The notes under the pieces were generated by a model, which worked only from the letters and a program-made list of their open reading frames with translations, had not been told where the DNA came from and did no database searches. Shown piece by piece: positions 23,580-33,903 of a DNA stretch of 64,000 nucleotides. This DNA is from Tetraselmis striata. Taxonomy: Eukaryota > Chlorophyta > Chlorodendrophyceae > Chlorodendrales > Chlorodendraceae. Location of the stretch: positions 145,875 through 209,874 of the forward strand of contig VCJN01000993.1 in NCBI GenBank assembly GCA_006384855.1, given 5' to 3'. Within the stretch, counting starts at the first letter, position 1. Each line of letters starts with the position of its first letter. The translations under genes were made by a program, and so were the position numbers.

Positions 23580-24225
23580 GCACCAAGCGCAGGCTCCAGA
23601 CGCAGCAACATTGACCACACGCGCTCAGAATTGACCTGCGTGTATTCAAACATGCCCTCGATATGCTCGCCCTTCGACCTCGCCGAATTGGACAGGGCTA
23701 GGAGAGGCGGCGCGAAGTTAGGAGGCCTTTGGGGCGCGGCGCGAGTGTGGCGAGTGTTCCTGCCGCTACGAAAACCGTTGACGACACAATCTGGAAGGCG
23801 CGATCGTGCCAGCGCAAAGACACCGGTATGCGAAACCCTAAATTCGTCAACAACTACAACGAGATTTGCCTCAGTATGCTCGAATTAGGGCTCAAAAACA
23901 GAGCCAAAACCCGAGCATCGTGATACAGTACTTTTTTGCTCGCGTTTTGGCGCCCCCTGCTCGCCTTTTATGGTTAGCGTCGGCACTGGTCACCAGAAGC
24001 ACGCTCACTGCAAAGAGCGTCACCATGGAGAGACGAACAGAAGACAAAACGGCTGCCCTGTGATTCTGGTACTACCGACAAATACCGAGCAGACATATTA
24101 TGTATGAAGTTACTTGGCAGTTGAATCAGCGATGCGTCGATTTTTCAGAAATTTTAAAAGAACGGGTTCTATATCACTGGCCTACAGTTCCATGAATTGC
24201 ATTGCCTGCGCTCTGAAGTAGTCGC
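23580..24225. other. Spacer between LINE and copia remnants
   Basis: Short open frames continue from the LINE remnant to about 23900. Beyond that I see only AT-richer sequence and copies of the motif TAGTCGCTACC, which recurs elsewhere in the window. No gene is supported. Confidence 0.4.
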
Positions 24226-24357
24226 TACCAACAGCGAGCGTTTGCATTGCCAGCGCTTTGAAGTACCCGAGTTTTTTTGATAACCAACAGCGAGTAGCGA
24301 GTACCGCGAATACCAGTACAAGCAGTACCAGCAGTACCAGCGCAGCGAGGAGCGACT

Positions 24358-24569
24358 ACCTATTATAGTACTTTAGTACTCGCACAGCGACAGCATAGTA
24401 CTCGTATCCTAGGCGCTCGCCAGGTGCGCGCGCCGCCACATGGCGGCGCGGGCGCTGCGGCGGGATGCACACTTCCTTTAACCTCACCGCATCCTCATGC
24501 CCCTCCCATGCACTCGGCTGCCCCTCGCCAGGGGCCCACGCCCGTGCCATGTACACGGGCTATAAGAGG
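24358..24569 (+). repeat. Left LTR-like repeat
   Basis: Starts TATTATAGTACTTTAGTACT and ends with CGGGCTATAAGAGGT. It contains the palindrome-like CGCCGCCACATGGCGGCG. TATAAG near its end could be a core promoter for the element. It matches 25806-26014. Confidence 0.85.
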
Positions 24570-24608
24570 TTATGATGCCCTCCTAGCCTCACAGCGTCGC
24601 TTCCCGCT

Positions 24609-25380
24609 GTGTGCTCCTTCTCGTCGCGCCGCGCACGCCTGCACAGCGCGCCCTCCCGGCCATGTCGCCCGGTTTCTCCGTTAGCGTCCGTATGTCCGAC
24701 CTCACGCCTGCCCCGCCGCCGCCAGGCGCCGGCGGATCCTCCCACGAGTGGCCCGCACTCGGCCAATCCTTTGGCCCCCTATCCCCTGCCTCCTGCGGAC
24801 AATCAAGTCAGCTCTGCAGCGGCCCAACACGCCGGGCAGATTCAGCAAGCTGCCTCAGCCGAACTGATGTCTCAGCTGCTCGCGCTGTTGCGGGGCACCG
24901 TGCACGATGCTGCCACGGCCGCCGCCCGCGCGGTTCTGCAGGCACTGGACCTGCCCCGGGTCTCTCTCAAGCACGAGACGACGCAGCCGGAGCCAGTGCC
25001 TGTGCCACCTGCCGCCCACGTGCAGCCGGAGCCCGTGCCTCCGCCGCCTGCCGCCCCCTGCGCAGCCGGAGCCCGTGCCTCCGCCGCCTGCCGCCCCCGC
25101 GCAGCCGGACGGAGCCCGTGCCTCCGCCGCATGCGGCCCCCGCGCCGCCGCCGCCCGCGCCCGCGCAGCCGGAGCCGGAGCCCGTACCTGCCGCCTACAT
25201 ATCAGCGCCCGCCGCTATCCCGCACGCCGCCACCCGCGCAGCTAGAGCCCGTGCCTCCGCCGCCTGCCGCCCCCGCGCATCCGGAGCCCGTACCTGCCGC
25301 CACCACCTCAGCACCCGCCGCTATCCCGCCTCCCGCCGTCTCGCCAGCGCCAGCGCCACCGACAAGGCCCCGCTCTCCCG
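24609..25380 (+). other. Proline-rich repeated open frame of the copia-like element
   Basis: An open frame whose first part is helical (AELMSQLLALLRGTVHDAATAA). From about 24990 it becomes a minisatellite encoding variants of QPEPVPPPPAAPA, in which two frames stay open. It occupies the gag position of the element. No Gag motif or zinc knuckle is visible, and the frame is broken more than once, so function is doubtful. Confidence 0.4.
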
Positions 25381-25735
25381 AGAGGACTATGAACCGTATC
25401 GGTGCTGGTTCTCTGGGCTCTGTCTACTTTCTCACGATGTGCACCGGACCGGACCTCGCCTTTACTGTCAGTCTGCTCATAAGGGTTCAGTCTGCCCCGC
25501 AGAAGATTCAAGCAGCTCAAGCGGGTGCTCCGCCGCTATCTCAAAGGCACCCCCGGCCTATGCATCACCTACGGGGCCACTGAACCGGGGGGGGGGGGGG
25601 GGTAGTCGCCTCGTAGTCTACTCAGACTCCGACTGGGCAACTGACACCAGCAACCGGCGCTCTCAGTCCGATGACATCAGCATGCTCGATGAAGGCGCCA
25701 TTGGATGGGCTCACCAAAGCCATGCCAGAACCCAC
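25381..25735 (+). pseudogene. Copia reverse transcriptase/RNase H C-terminus, frameshifted
   Basis: Pieces in different frames read LLTMCTGPDLAFTVSLL-like reverse transcriptase thumb sequence, then LVVYSDSDWATDTSNRRSQS, which is the RNase H start of Ty1/copia elements (D-x-D/E-W motif), then MLDEGAIGWAHQSHA. A G run at 25590-25602 lies between the two parts. Frameshifts near 25450, 25500 and 25590 make it non-functional. Confidence 0.75.
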
Positions 25736-25805
25736 TCACACCCTGCTGCTTAGACAAGCATGGGCACTAAGTTAATTGTATGACCGGCCTATGCTTGAGA
25801 GGACC

Positions 25806-26014
25806 TATTATAGTACTTTAGTTCTCGCACAGCGACAGCATAGTACTCGTATCCTAGGCGCCCGCGAGGTGCGCGCGCCGCCACATGGCGGCGCGGGCGT
25901 TGCGGCGGGCTGCACACTTCCTTTAACCTCACCTACCGCATCCTCCTGCCCCTCCCACTCGGCTGCCCCTCGCCAGGGGCCCACGCCCGTGCCATGTATA
26001 CGGGCTATAAGAGT
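25806..26014 (+). repeat. Right LTR-like repeat
   Basis: Same order of blocks as 24358-24569, with a few substitutions and short indels. The adjacent 70 bp (AGCGAGCGTTCGCATTGCCA and following) also resemble the sequence left of the first repeat near 24231, so the element may have inserted into a dispersed repeat or carry longer ends. Confidence 0.85.
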
Positions 26015-26089
26015 ATCAGTACCAGCAGCGAGCGTTCGCATTGCCAGCGCTTTGAAGTACCAGAATTTCTTCCATTACCAGCAGCGAGT

Positions 26090-26335
26090 AGCGAGTACTT
26101 GTACTCCGATCGTAATCGGACGGCTGTGTAATTAAGGACCGTGGGTGGGTGGGTGGGTGGATTATAGTACTTAGTAGTACATGTCAGTAGATAAGCGCTT
26201 TAGTCATGCACCTATAGGCCCGATCCGCTGCACTATACGGGCACCCGTACGGCAATAAAGCTCACCGCCGAAAACTCGACGCTTCGGTGGATTATGCCAA
26301 AGATATCGCTGGACAAGACGACAAGTTACAGGTTA
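26090..26335 (-). repeat. Possible LTR of the Ty3/gypsy remnant
   Basis: Just beyond the pol stop on the minus strand is a purine run (GCGGGAGAGA) and then TGTAGTGTGACAATAA. The same 16 bases follow a purine run at the second gypsy copy near 63560. That is the expected arrangement of polypurine tract and LTR start (TG). The far LTR end is not identified. A GGGT tetranucleotide run lies at 26143-26160. Confidence 0.5.
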
Positions 26336-28400
26336 TTGTCACACTACATCTCTCCCGCTTGGACACCATAAGGCAGTATTGAGTTGTAGTAGGAACTCTA
26401 GCCGGATATTTAGCCGCATGCTTCAACAACTCATCTGACTTAGCAAACTGCAGCCACATAGGCGTATCCGTGAAATTCTGCAAAGCGACAGTCCGTTTCA
26501 CATCAAACATGCGATGCCACACATGTCTGCTCGTGTGTTCTGCAAAGTGCACCAACAAATATAATCGATATCCTTTGCGGCCAGGTATCATGCCAACTTT
26601 GACAACATATATCTTCTTAATTTCAAATTCCTGGGTGTCAGGGTCTTCCTCAGAACCCGCGACCATTGGTACAAACGGCCTATAGATGCAGTCGGACAAG
26701 GGCGCAAACTATTCTCATGGAAAACCGGATGCAACTTCATTCCGCCCGGAGGTAACTGCAACCGGAGACTATAATTGCCAATTTTCTCAATAATTGGAAA
26801 AGGACATAAATGCCTATCCATTAACTTCTAGTTAGGTCGGCCTTCAATTTTCAACAAGCGAGTTACGATACTCACTTTATCTCCAATAACATTGAAAACG
26901 GGAACATCCTTGTGTTGCCTTTCCATAAGACGAACATTCAACTCATCCATCCTTATGAATTGTCAAGAGCGATTTGATTAAATCATGGATGTTTTCATAT
27001 CCTGGATTTTCTGTTGAGCACTGACTGATACATGTATTGTTGGCCTCATGGCAAACAATAAATAAGTGAGGAGGTATTTCAGGATTAAATCCGTAATGAA
27101 CCTCAAACGGTGTATTCTCAATACCAAGTGCACGAATCAAAAGAATTATGCGAGAATTTCATTAACGGCAATTTATCGACCCAATTCGTGCCATCAAAGC
27201 AACAAAACGCTCATGCCAATTCACAGACAATAGTGTTAATTTTTTCAGTTCGACCATCTGTTTCATGACGTTGGCCACCAGACATAGTTAATTTAGTGTC
27301 AAGGCGACGCCACAAAGTCTGCCAAAAGATGACATAAATCTCGGATCACGGTCCGAAATAAGAACCCTTGGTAAACCATGCATCATGTATACTCCCTTCA
27401 GAAATAATTCAACCGAGTATTCATTAGTCACATTTTAATCGTCGGAATAATAAGATGTGCTTGACGGGCGGGTTAAATGGCAGACAACAACCAACATCGC
27501 ATCGTTCAAACCATTACTCACAAGTAAATCGGTAATGAAATCCAAACCAACCGAATGCCATCGACATGCATGGTGACACTGGTATTGGCTGCGTTGGTGC
27601 TGCCGGTTGTGGGCGAGAACGTACCCGCCTACAGGCTGGACATTTATTACAATAGGCTTTCACTTCACGACGTATACCCGTCCATTAAAAGCGATCCATG
27701 GCACGTGCCAAGGTATATTCTTAACATCTCGGTGCCCAACGGTATCATGTAGCTATTATTTATGTCTCCAAAGCAAGCCGTCACGTTTGGACGCGTGTCC
27801 CGACTTGATCCCCCCCCCCTTCCCCCCCCCCATTCGGAATAGAAGTCGTCTGCCTCATACCCCGTTTTTATCATGTCGAGTATACATGTCATCACTTAGC
27901 TTTAGTGTACTCACACTCATAGAAGCTATGTCAGCACATCGTGGGGTGTGTACACCTTCAAGTGCCTCAACCGTGCCCGGCACATCCCCGGTCAGCCAAT
28001 AAAGGCCACCGAAACTCAACGGTTTAAAATCCGGATTTGCCTCAATCATTCCACTTGCTTTTCCTATACGCACGGGACATTGAACCCACCGAATAAGGGT
28101 GTTATGGTCTGAAACAACCAGGAATCGACGGCAACCTTCAAGATAACACCTCCAATGCTTAATTGTCTCACAGATGGCCAATGCCTCGAGGTCATAGGCA
28201 AAGTAAGTATAACCGCGCCCAATACGGTTCTAGCTGTGGGTCTCCTACCTCCCTGGCCCTGCAATAAAACTGCAGCTATCCATACATTGCACGCATATGC
28301 CGCTACGGTGAACGTCGCATCAAGCCTACTTCCGGTATGGTCAGGCAAGCAAGGAGCGGAAATCAAACGCAGACGAAGAATAATCTCAAATGCTACTTGA
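26292..28400 (-). pseudogene. Ty3/gypsy pol remnant (RNase H, integrase, chromodomain-like tail)
   Basis: On the minus strand, from 28366 downwards, are RNase H-like pieces (DATFTVAAYACNVWIAAVLLQ-type start, then AICETIKHWRCYLEG and FLVVSDHNTLIRW). Next come integrase pieces (RHETDGRTEKIN near 27250, then ENTPFEVHYGFNPEIPPHL at 27140-27050) and the integrase C-terminus KIGNYSLRLQLPPGGMKLHP with VFHENSLRP. Last is a chromodomain-like tail (FEIKKIYVVKVG to WHRMFDVKRTVALQNF). Several frame changes, including one near 26695, mark it as dead. Composition is less GC-rich than the host genes. Its tail is related to the copy at 63600-64000. Confidence 0.8.
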
Positions 28401-29015
28401 CAATCAGGACTCTATTCTACTATGGCTGGTTTTGTTTTACGCCAGGAAAACAAAACATCGAACATATATCTTATTCACTGGGAATCAATGCAGCTAGATG
28501 GAACGCCCCTACCTCGGGATGGAACCCGCCCCACTATGCCCATTAAAACCCTAAAGCATTTCTCGTCGGCAAGGCTGCTGTCAGTCACGGAGGCTGACGA
28601 GTCAGTTTGATGACTTGAATCCGCACATCCTTCTATATTATGATGATGTCATACCGTCTACCCTGTATAAGGATTATGTACCTTTCATTGATTTCTATGG
28701 TGAATGTTGCGGATCATACGCGACAACAATTCCGATAAATATCGGGGTCGTTCGGGGTTACTGTTCAACCATCGCCGCGGGTGACCACTGTCAGGTGCGC
28801 ACTGAGTGAGGACCGTGACCACCATCATTACCGTGACCAAACCGCTCCCTCCCCCCCCCCCCCCTCCCCCCCCACCCTACCACCCTAAGCTGCTCGCATA
28901 GCACACCCGGCCTATCTGGTGGCGGTGCATCTCTTCCTCCCCGATCCTCGGGATCCCGGACCGGCTGACCCCACCGCCGGCAGGCTTTCCTTGTAGCTGC
29001 CCGGGGTTGGCGAGG
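28400..29015. promoter_or_regulatory. Upstream region of WAPL
   Basis: The first 400 bases continue decayed element sequence without recognisable motifs. Bases 28850-28875 are C-rich (two C runs). The last 130 bases before the start ATG at 29016 are GC-rich and should contain the WAPL 5' untranslated region. I see no TATA box. Confidence 0.4.
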
Positions 29016-32000
29016 ATGGCGGACCCGTACAGCTTCGACGAGCTCGAGGCGGCGCCGGGCGTGGGCGCCTTCGACTGGGCCGCGCTGGAGCGGCAGCCCG
29101 GCGCGCCGGGCAGCGGCCACCGCAGCGCCAAGCAGGCCGCGGCGCTGGCGCATCTGCAGCGGCGTACTGGCCAAGCGCCGGTGCGGGTAGCGGCGACGAG
29201 CAGCTGCGAGTCGAGCGGCGGCCAGGAGGGTCAGGCGAAGCAGGAGGGGGAAGGGAGGGAGGAGGAAGGCGTCGAGCTCGGCAAGTCCGCTTCCTCCAGC
29301 AAGCGCCCGGCGGCCGTCCTGGCAGGGGACGGCCAGCAGCGGCAGCAGCAGCGCAAGACTAAGTCGGCCTTTGCCAAGCCGGCGGCCAAGAAGGTGAGCC
29401 CACTCAGCCTCCCGGGCGCGCCCTGTGGAGTGGCTGGTCAGCGCGGGCGCGCGATAAGCAGGAATCCCCTCCTCCCCCCCCCCCCGCCCCGGGTCTTGCC
29501 TCCCCTCGCTCGCCCAGGCCTCCGCTGCACCCGTCATCAAGCCCCCTGCGCCCACCCGGCCAGTAGCATCCAGCGGCAGCAGCGTTGCGCTGCACTCTGC
29601 GCAGGCATCAGGCAACCAGCGTCGGGGTGCCTCGGACGGCCTTGCGCAGATGGTGAAAGCCAAGCGGCTGGTTGGGCTGGGCGCGGAGGAGCGCGCGCCC
29701 GCGACTAACGTGATGGAGGTGTGCGTCGCCCAGCATGCGGGTTGAGCTCCATGGAGGCGGGGGGGGGGGGGGGGGGGGGGGGGGAGGGGACTGAGGTACT
29801 GGGCCTGGGGCTCGGGGGAATGCAGGCGCAAGCGCGCGGGGAGGAGCTGCAGGCGGTAGACGACGCGTCCTACGCGCTGGACGGCCTGGTGGGCACCTGC
29901 AGCTCTGCCGTGCGGCAGGACAGTGCCGCCACGCTGGCCACCATCTGCACCAATCGGCGCGGGTTGGGCGCCCTCAAGTGCGCTCCCCTCCCCCTCCCTG
30001 CCCCAACGCCGCCCCGCTCCCCTTTTGACTCCCAGTCGGCGGCTCACGCCATTGCGCTCCGCTCGCCAGGACGGAGGGCCTCATGCCGGAGCTGCTGGCC
30101 TCCCTGCAAGCCAGCCTGGCCAAGGAGGACCCCGTGCTGGCGTTGGCCGCCGCCGCGGTGCTGCTTGGCGCCGCGCAGCCGCACGCAGACCCGGCGCTGC
30201 TCAAGATGAGCGAGGCCGCAGGCCTAGCCGGCCGCGTCCTCGCCTGCCCCGCGTACACCACGCCTTTGGACAGCCGAGTACCCCCCCCCCCCCCCCCCCC
30301 TCCTCGGGTGTGTCTTCAGAGCATGCAGGGTGCCTGAGGAACTGCAATGCGGCCCACGAATGGGCTGCTGAGCGCGGCCGCGCACTGCTGCGAGTCAGGA
30401 GTCGAGCACAGAGGCGGGGCGCAAGCTGAGGCGCATCTTGGTAGAGGGGCCGCTGTCGCGGCAGCTGCCCAGCGCGCACGCGGAGTCCCCCGTGGCTGTG
30501 GCGCTGCTGGCGCTCGCCAGTACGTCCCCCCCCCCCCCCCCCCCCATTCAAAGGGTGCAGTTCACAATTCACAGCGCACCCCCAGGACGGGGACGCTTGC
30601 GGCTGTGCTCTCGAGGACAGACGGGAAGCCGTAATCCTCGAGGACCAAAAGCACGGAGTAAAACATCATCTGCCCCCTCCCCCCCCCCCCCCCCCCCCCC
30701 TCTTCTCCCTCCCCACACACTCTCTCTCTCCTGCACACACAGCCCAGCCCGAGCTGGCGTCATGAGAAGCACTTCACCCGCCCTCATTTCCGCCAGCCTA
30801 CGGGTATTTGCAGAACACCCACCCACTTCAAGGGCTTGACGGCTGTATCCAGGACCCACATCAGGTCCACATCGCCGTGTTGGTGCTTTGTATGCATGTG
30901 TTGTATGCATCGCGTGTGGTATGAATGCCCACAATACCTGGATGGTGTACGCCTAACACCCCTTCAGAGGGGTTGACTTCTAAGGATTTTGGACGAAAAA
31001 TAGTTCCACATTGTCTCCGTGTCTATTATCCACCCGTTGCATTGGCACGCACCGCTTTCAGCGACCTGGGCGCGACCCTGCAGGCGCGACCGACCCACAC
31101 AATGAGCAGCGCGTGGTGGATGACGACCTGAAGGAGGCGCTGCGTGAGGGCGGCGCGCTGGGCCGCGCAGCGGAGCTGGCGGTCTGCGTCACCGGCAGCG
31201 TGCCCTGCCTGCGCTCGCCCAGCGGCGACGACGGCAGTGCGGAGATGGATGACGCCTCCACGCGGTACCCCCCCCCCCCCCCTGAGGAAAAACACATCCA
31301 ACGCATCCACAGCATAACATACATGTAGATATGAATATTTATTTATAAATATTTATGTATTTGTTTTACTCCGGGCTGATGTGTGATTGTTTGTTCCATA
31401 CGGCTGGATGTCCTTCAGTAACCTGGGGGCTTTGCGCCGGGTGAGCGTAACCTTTCCTCTCCTGTCCTTACCTCACCTCATGCGGCTGCGCGCGCACCTG
31501 TCAGGGCGCTGTGGACGCTGCAGCACTGCATGCTCCTCTTGGAGCACACCACCTTCTGCTGCACCCCCAACGTGAAGTACCTCAGCGGCCACCTGGTGGA
31601 GGGGCTACCTGACAGCGGCAGCGCTGCCCGGAAGCAACAGTGCGGCCCCGCCCCACCTGCCTGCCAGATCCCCTATTGCGCTGAGCCAGGGCAGGCAGGA
31701 AACAAACACGGGTGGGTGCGTGTGTGAGAGGCAGAGGGAGGGGGGGGGGGGGGGGGGGGGGGTTGCTCTGTGGCCTGCCTGCCCTGTAGATTACCAGCTC
31801 CACATGATGAATAGATGAATGAGGAAGGAGATGCAAGACAGTGGTCTATGCCTGCAGCAACACTTTGGCATCACTGTCGACTACAATTCACGGGTATCTG
31901 CAACTCCGGCAGCGGTTCCACAATATGTGTTTTGTTGCCTCTTTCTCGTCATTGTTTTTTCCCTTGAATACCATGGATGATGTAAACAACATGTACAGAG

Positions 32001-33573
32001 AGAGGGAGAGGCAGCCACCCGCTGCCGCCCCGCGCGCGTGATTGCAGCACTGCTTACTGCATGCTCTGCCTCCGCTGCGCGGTCTGCGCTTTGTGGACGA
32101 GACGCTCGTGGGTGATGGGTGGAGGCGCTGACCCGTGTTCTTCTAGATCCGCCCCTGGGGCTCGACATGCACGCTGGATAACGGATCCTCGCCGGCCGTT
32201 CCGCACACAGGTTTGCGCTGGTGGCGGCGGAGGTGCTGCAGCGGCTGATCGCGGCGCGTGACGCGGCAGGCGCGCGCGTGAACGGCTGCCTGCGCGCCAC
32301 CATGGCGGTGCTGATGAACCTGACGCACAGCAACCGGCCCTGCGCGCAGCTGCTCGCGGAGTGCGGCCTCGGTGAGTCGGCGGCCGCGCTGCTGGGCGCC
32401 ATCTGCGGGCCGGGCGACCGCGGCAGCGGCGCGGTACGGCAGCGCGTGGTGGCCAGCCTGGAGGTTGTCAGCCTGGCGCTGGGGCTCCTCATCAACCTGG
32501 TGGAGGGCGCGGAGAAGTGCAAGGCGCAGCTGCTCGCGTGGGACGGCGGGGTGCTGGAGCTGCTGGCCAACTTGGTGTCGTCTGGCTCTGGCAACAACAC
32601 CAGGTGCGCCGCAGCCGTGATCAGACAGCTCCCGGCCTCAACCAATATCCAACAGCACATCTCCCCGTTTTGCTCCCCATTCTTATGCTCGCACACTCCT
32701 CATCACAGGCAAGAACGATAATATGGCTGAACCTTAGCGACCCTCTGCGCCGCTGTAATATAGCCACTGACCCTCGAGGTTACCGTATCGTTGGCATACA
32801 TTTTCCCCTAATGGTTTTACATTTTCCTCTTCAGATGGTTGCTACCGTCTCCGTGGAATTGGCATTTGGTCATTTCTACCAGCAACCCCACGTCATTGCT
32901 ATCTTGAACACGTTATGTCGCTTACTGAGCAAACGTTCAATACATGCTTCTGAATGTTCACCGTCGTGAATTTGTTTACGGATGCCGGTGCAGCCATAAG
33001 AACCCTTGTCATAAGCCTCAAATTTGACTTGCATGCAACCTATATGAGCATTTGCAACAGCTCCGCTACAGTTTCACCAACATTTCACGTCTAGCAGGTA
33101 TGCCGGTTCTTGTTCGCAGTGTTCTTGTGACCGCGCCGGCGCTTGTGCATCTGTTTTTGAAAATGCGCGTATATGCTCGGGACGCCACCTGCCATATCGC
33201 GTGACGGGTCCGGCGTGGCGATGTAGAGTAGACCACGTAGTGATTGGCGCACCGATGGTGGCGGTCTGAGCCGCGCGGCGGGCCGCCCATCAGGGAGGCC
33301 GCGGACAACGAGGTGACCGCCGATGACCTGGATCTGGACGAGGCGGAGGGCGAGGCGAGCATCGTGGAGGTGTACGCCGCCATGCTGCTGGGCTTCCTGG
33401 TGGAGCCAGACGCGGCGCTGCGCCAGCGCGCGGCGGCGATGCTCCCTGGCGGCACCCTGCAGCCCGTCATTGCCGCCGTGGAGAAGTGCCTCGAGTTCTA
33501 CACCCGGACAGACACCATCACGGAGGCTACAGGCGCCAAGCTCAGGGACCTGATCGCGTCCCTCAAGGCCTGA
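29016..33573 (+). CDS. WAPL: WAPL homologue, cohesin release factor, 9 exons
   Basis: WAPL binds cohesin together with PDS5 and opens the ring so that cohesin leaves chromatin; it acts in the nucleus. Exons: 29016-29393, 29518-29718, 29826-29977, 30070-30277, 30399-30519, 31084-31264, 31505-31639, 32211-32603, 33294-33573, which join in frame to 682 aa. The first 190 residues are polar and low-complexity. The WAPL helical-repeat domain begins at about 195 with VDDASYALDGL, as in plant and animal WAPL. It continues through WTLQHCMLLLEHTTF, VLMNLTHSN, ALGLLINLVEGAEKC and the conserved end IVEVYAAMLLGFLVEPD. The ATG is in MADPYSFDELEA. The N-terminus is far shorter than in animals, and I see no FGF or YSR motif for PDS5/SA binding. 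The 31084 and 31640 splice choices are the least certain. It converges on the ubinuclein gene. Confidence 0.93.
29759..29784. repeat. G homopolymer in WAPL intron 2, one of a set
   Basis: A pure G run of about 26 bases. Comparable tracts occur in WAPL introns 1 (C, 29474-29485), 4 (C, 30281-30300), 5 (C, 30526-30545 and 30679-30700), 6 (C, 31268-31282) and 7 (G, 31741-31762). None falls in an exon. Confidence 0.9.
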
Positions 33574-33903
33574 CCCTCAAGGAGTGGCCCAAGCATGGCA
33601 ATCGATGCCCCAGCGCACCCACAGATACCTCGATGAGCAAGTGCACATAGACTACAGTAGTATGACAGTGCGAATATTCAACGAATATCCAAATCCGCAG
33701 CAGTGGCAATCTGGCAGTCCGCTGCTTACACTTGCCACCACCACCTGCCGCGAATAATTGATGAGCAGCTACCAAGATGAGCACGCCTAGTTATTCGTCC
33801 TCCAATCCCCCAAATGACGCGCGCGCACGTACGCCCCTCCCCCCCCCCAAAAGCGGCGATGACGGCGGGTGCATCATCACGCCGGTGGGAGAGCGGCTCA
33901 CGC
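33574..33903. other. Convergent intergenic spacer, WAPL to ubinuclein
   Basis: Only 330 bases separate the stop codons of two genes transcribed towards each other. Their 3' untranslated regions must lie here and may overlap. A short C run sits at 33839-33848. No RNA gene or clear polyadenylation motif is visible. Confidence 0.7.

Larger units (their letters stand above)
24358..26014 (+). mobile_element. Small copia-like element with LTR-like direct repeats
   Basis: Two direct repeats of about 210 bp bound 1.2 kb of internal sequence. The interior starts with a proline-rich open frame and ends with a copia reverse transcriptase/RNase H tail. Most of pol is missing, so it could only move with help from a complete relative. 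The repeats do not start with TG or end with CA, so I call them LTR-like. The repeats are still very similar, which points to recent movement. Confidence 0.65.

Noticed and set aside
30679-30700. C run as a coding proline tract
   Set aside because: It lies in WAPL intron 5, between exons whose phases match without it.
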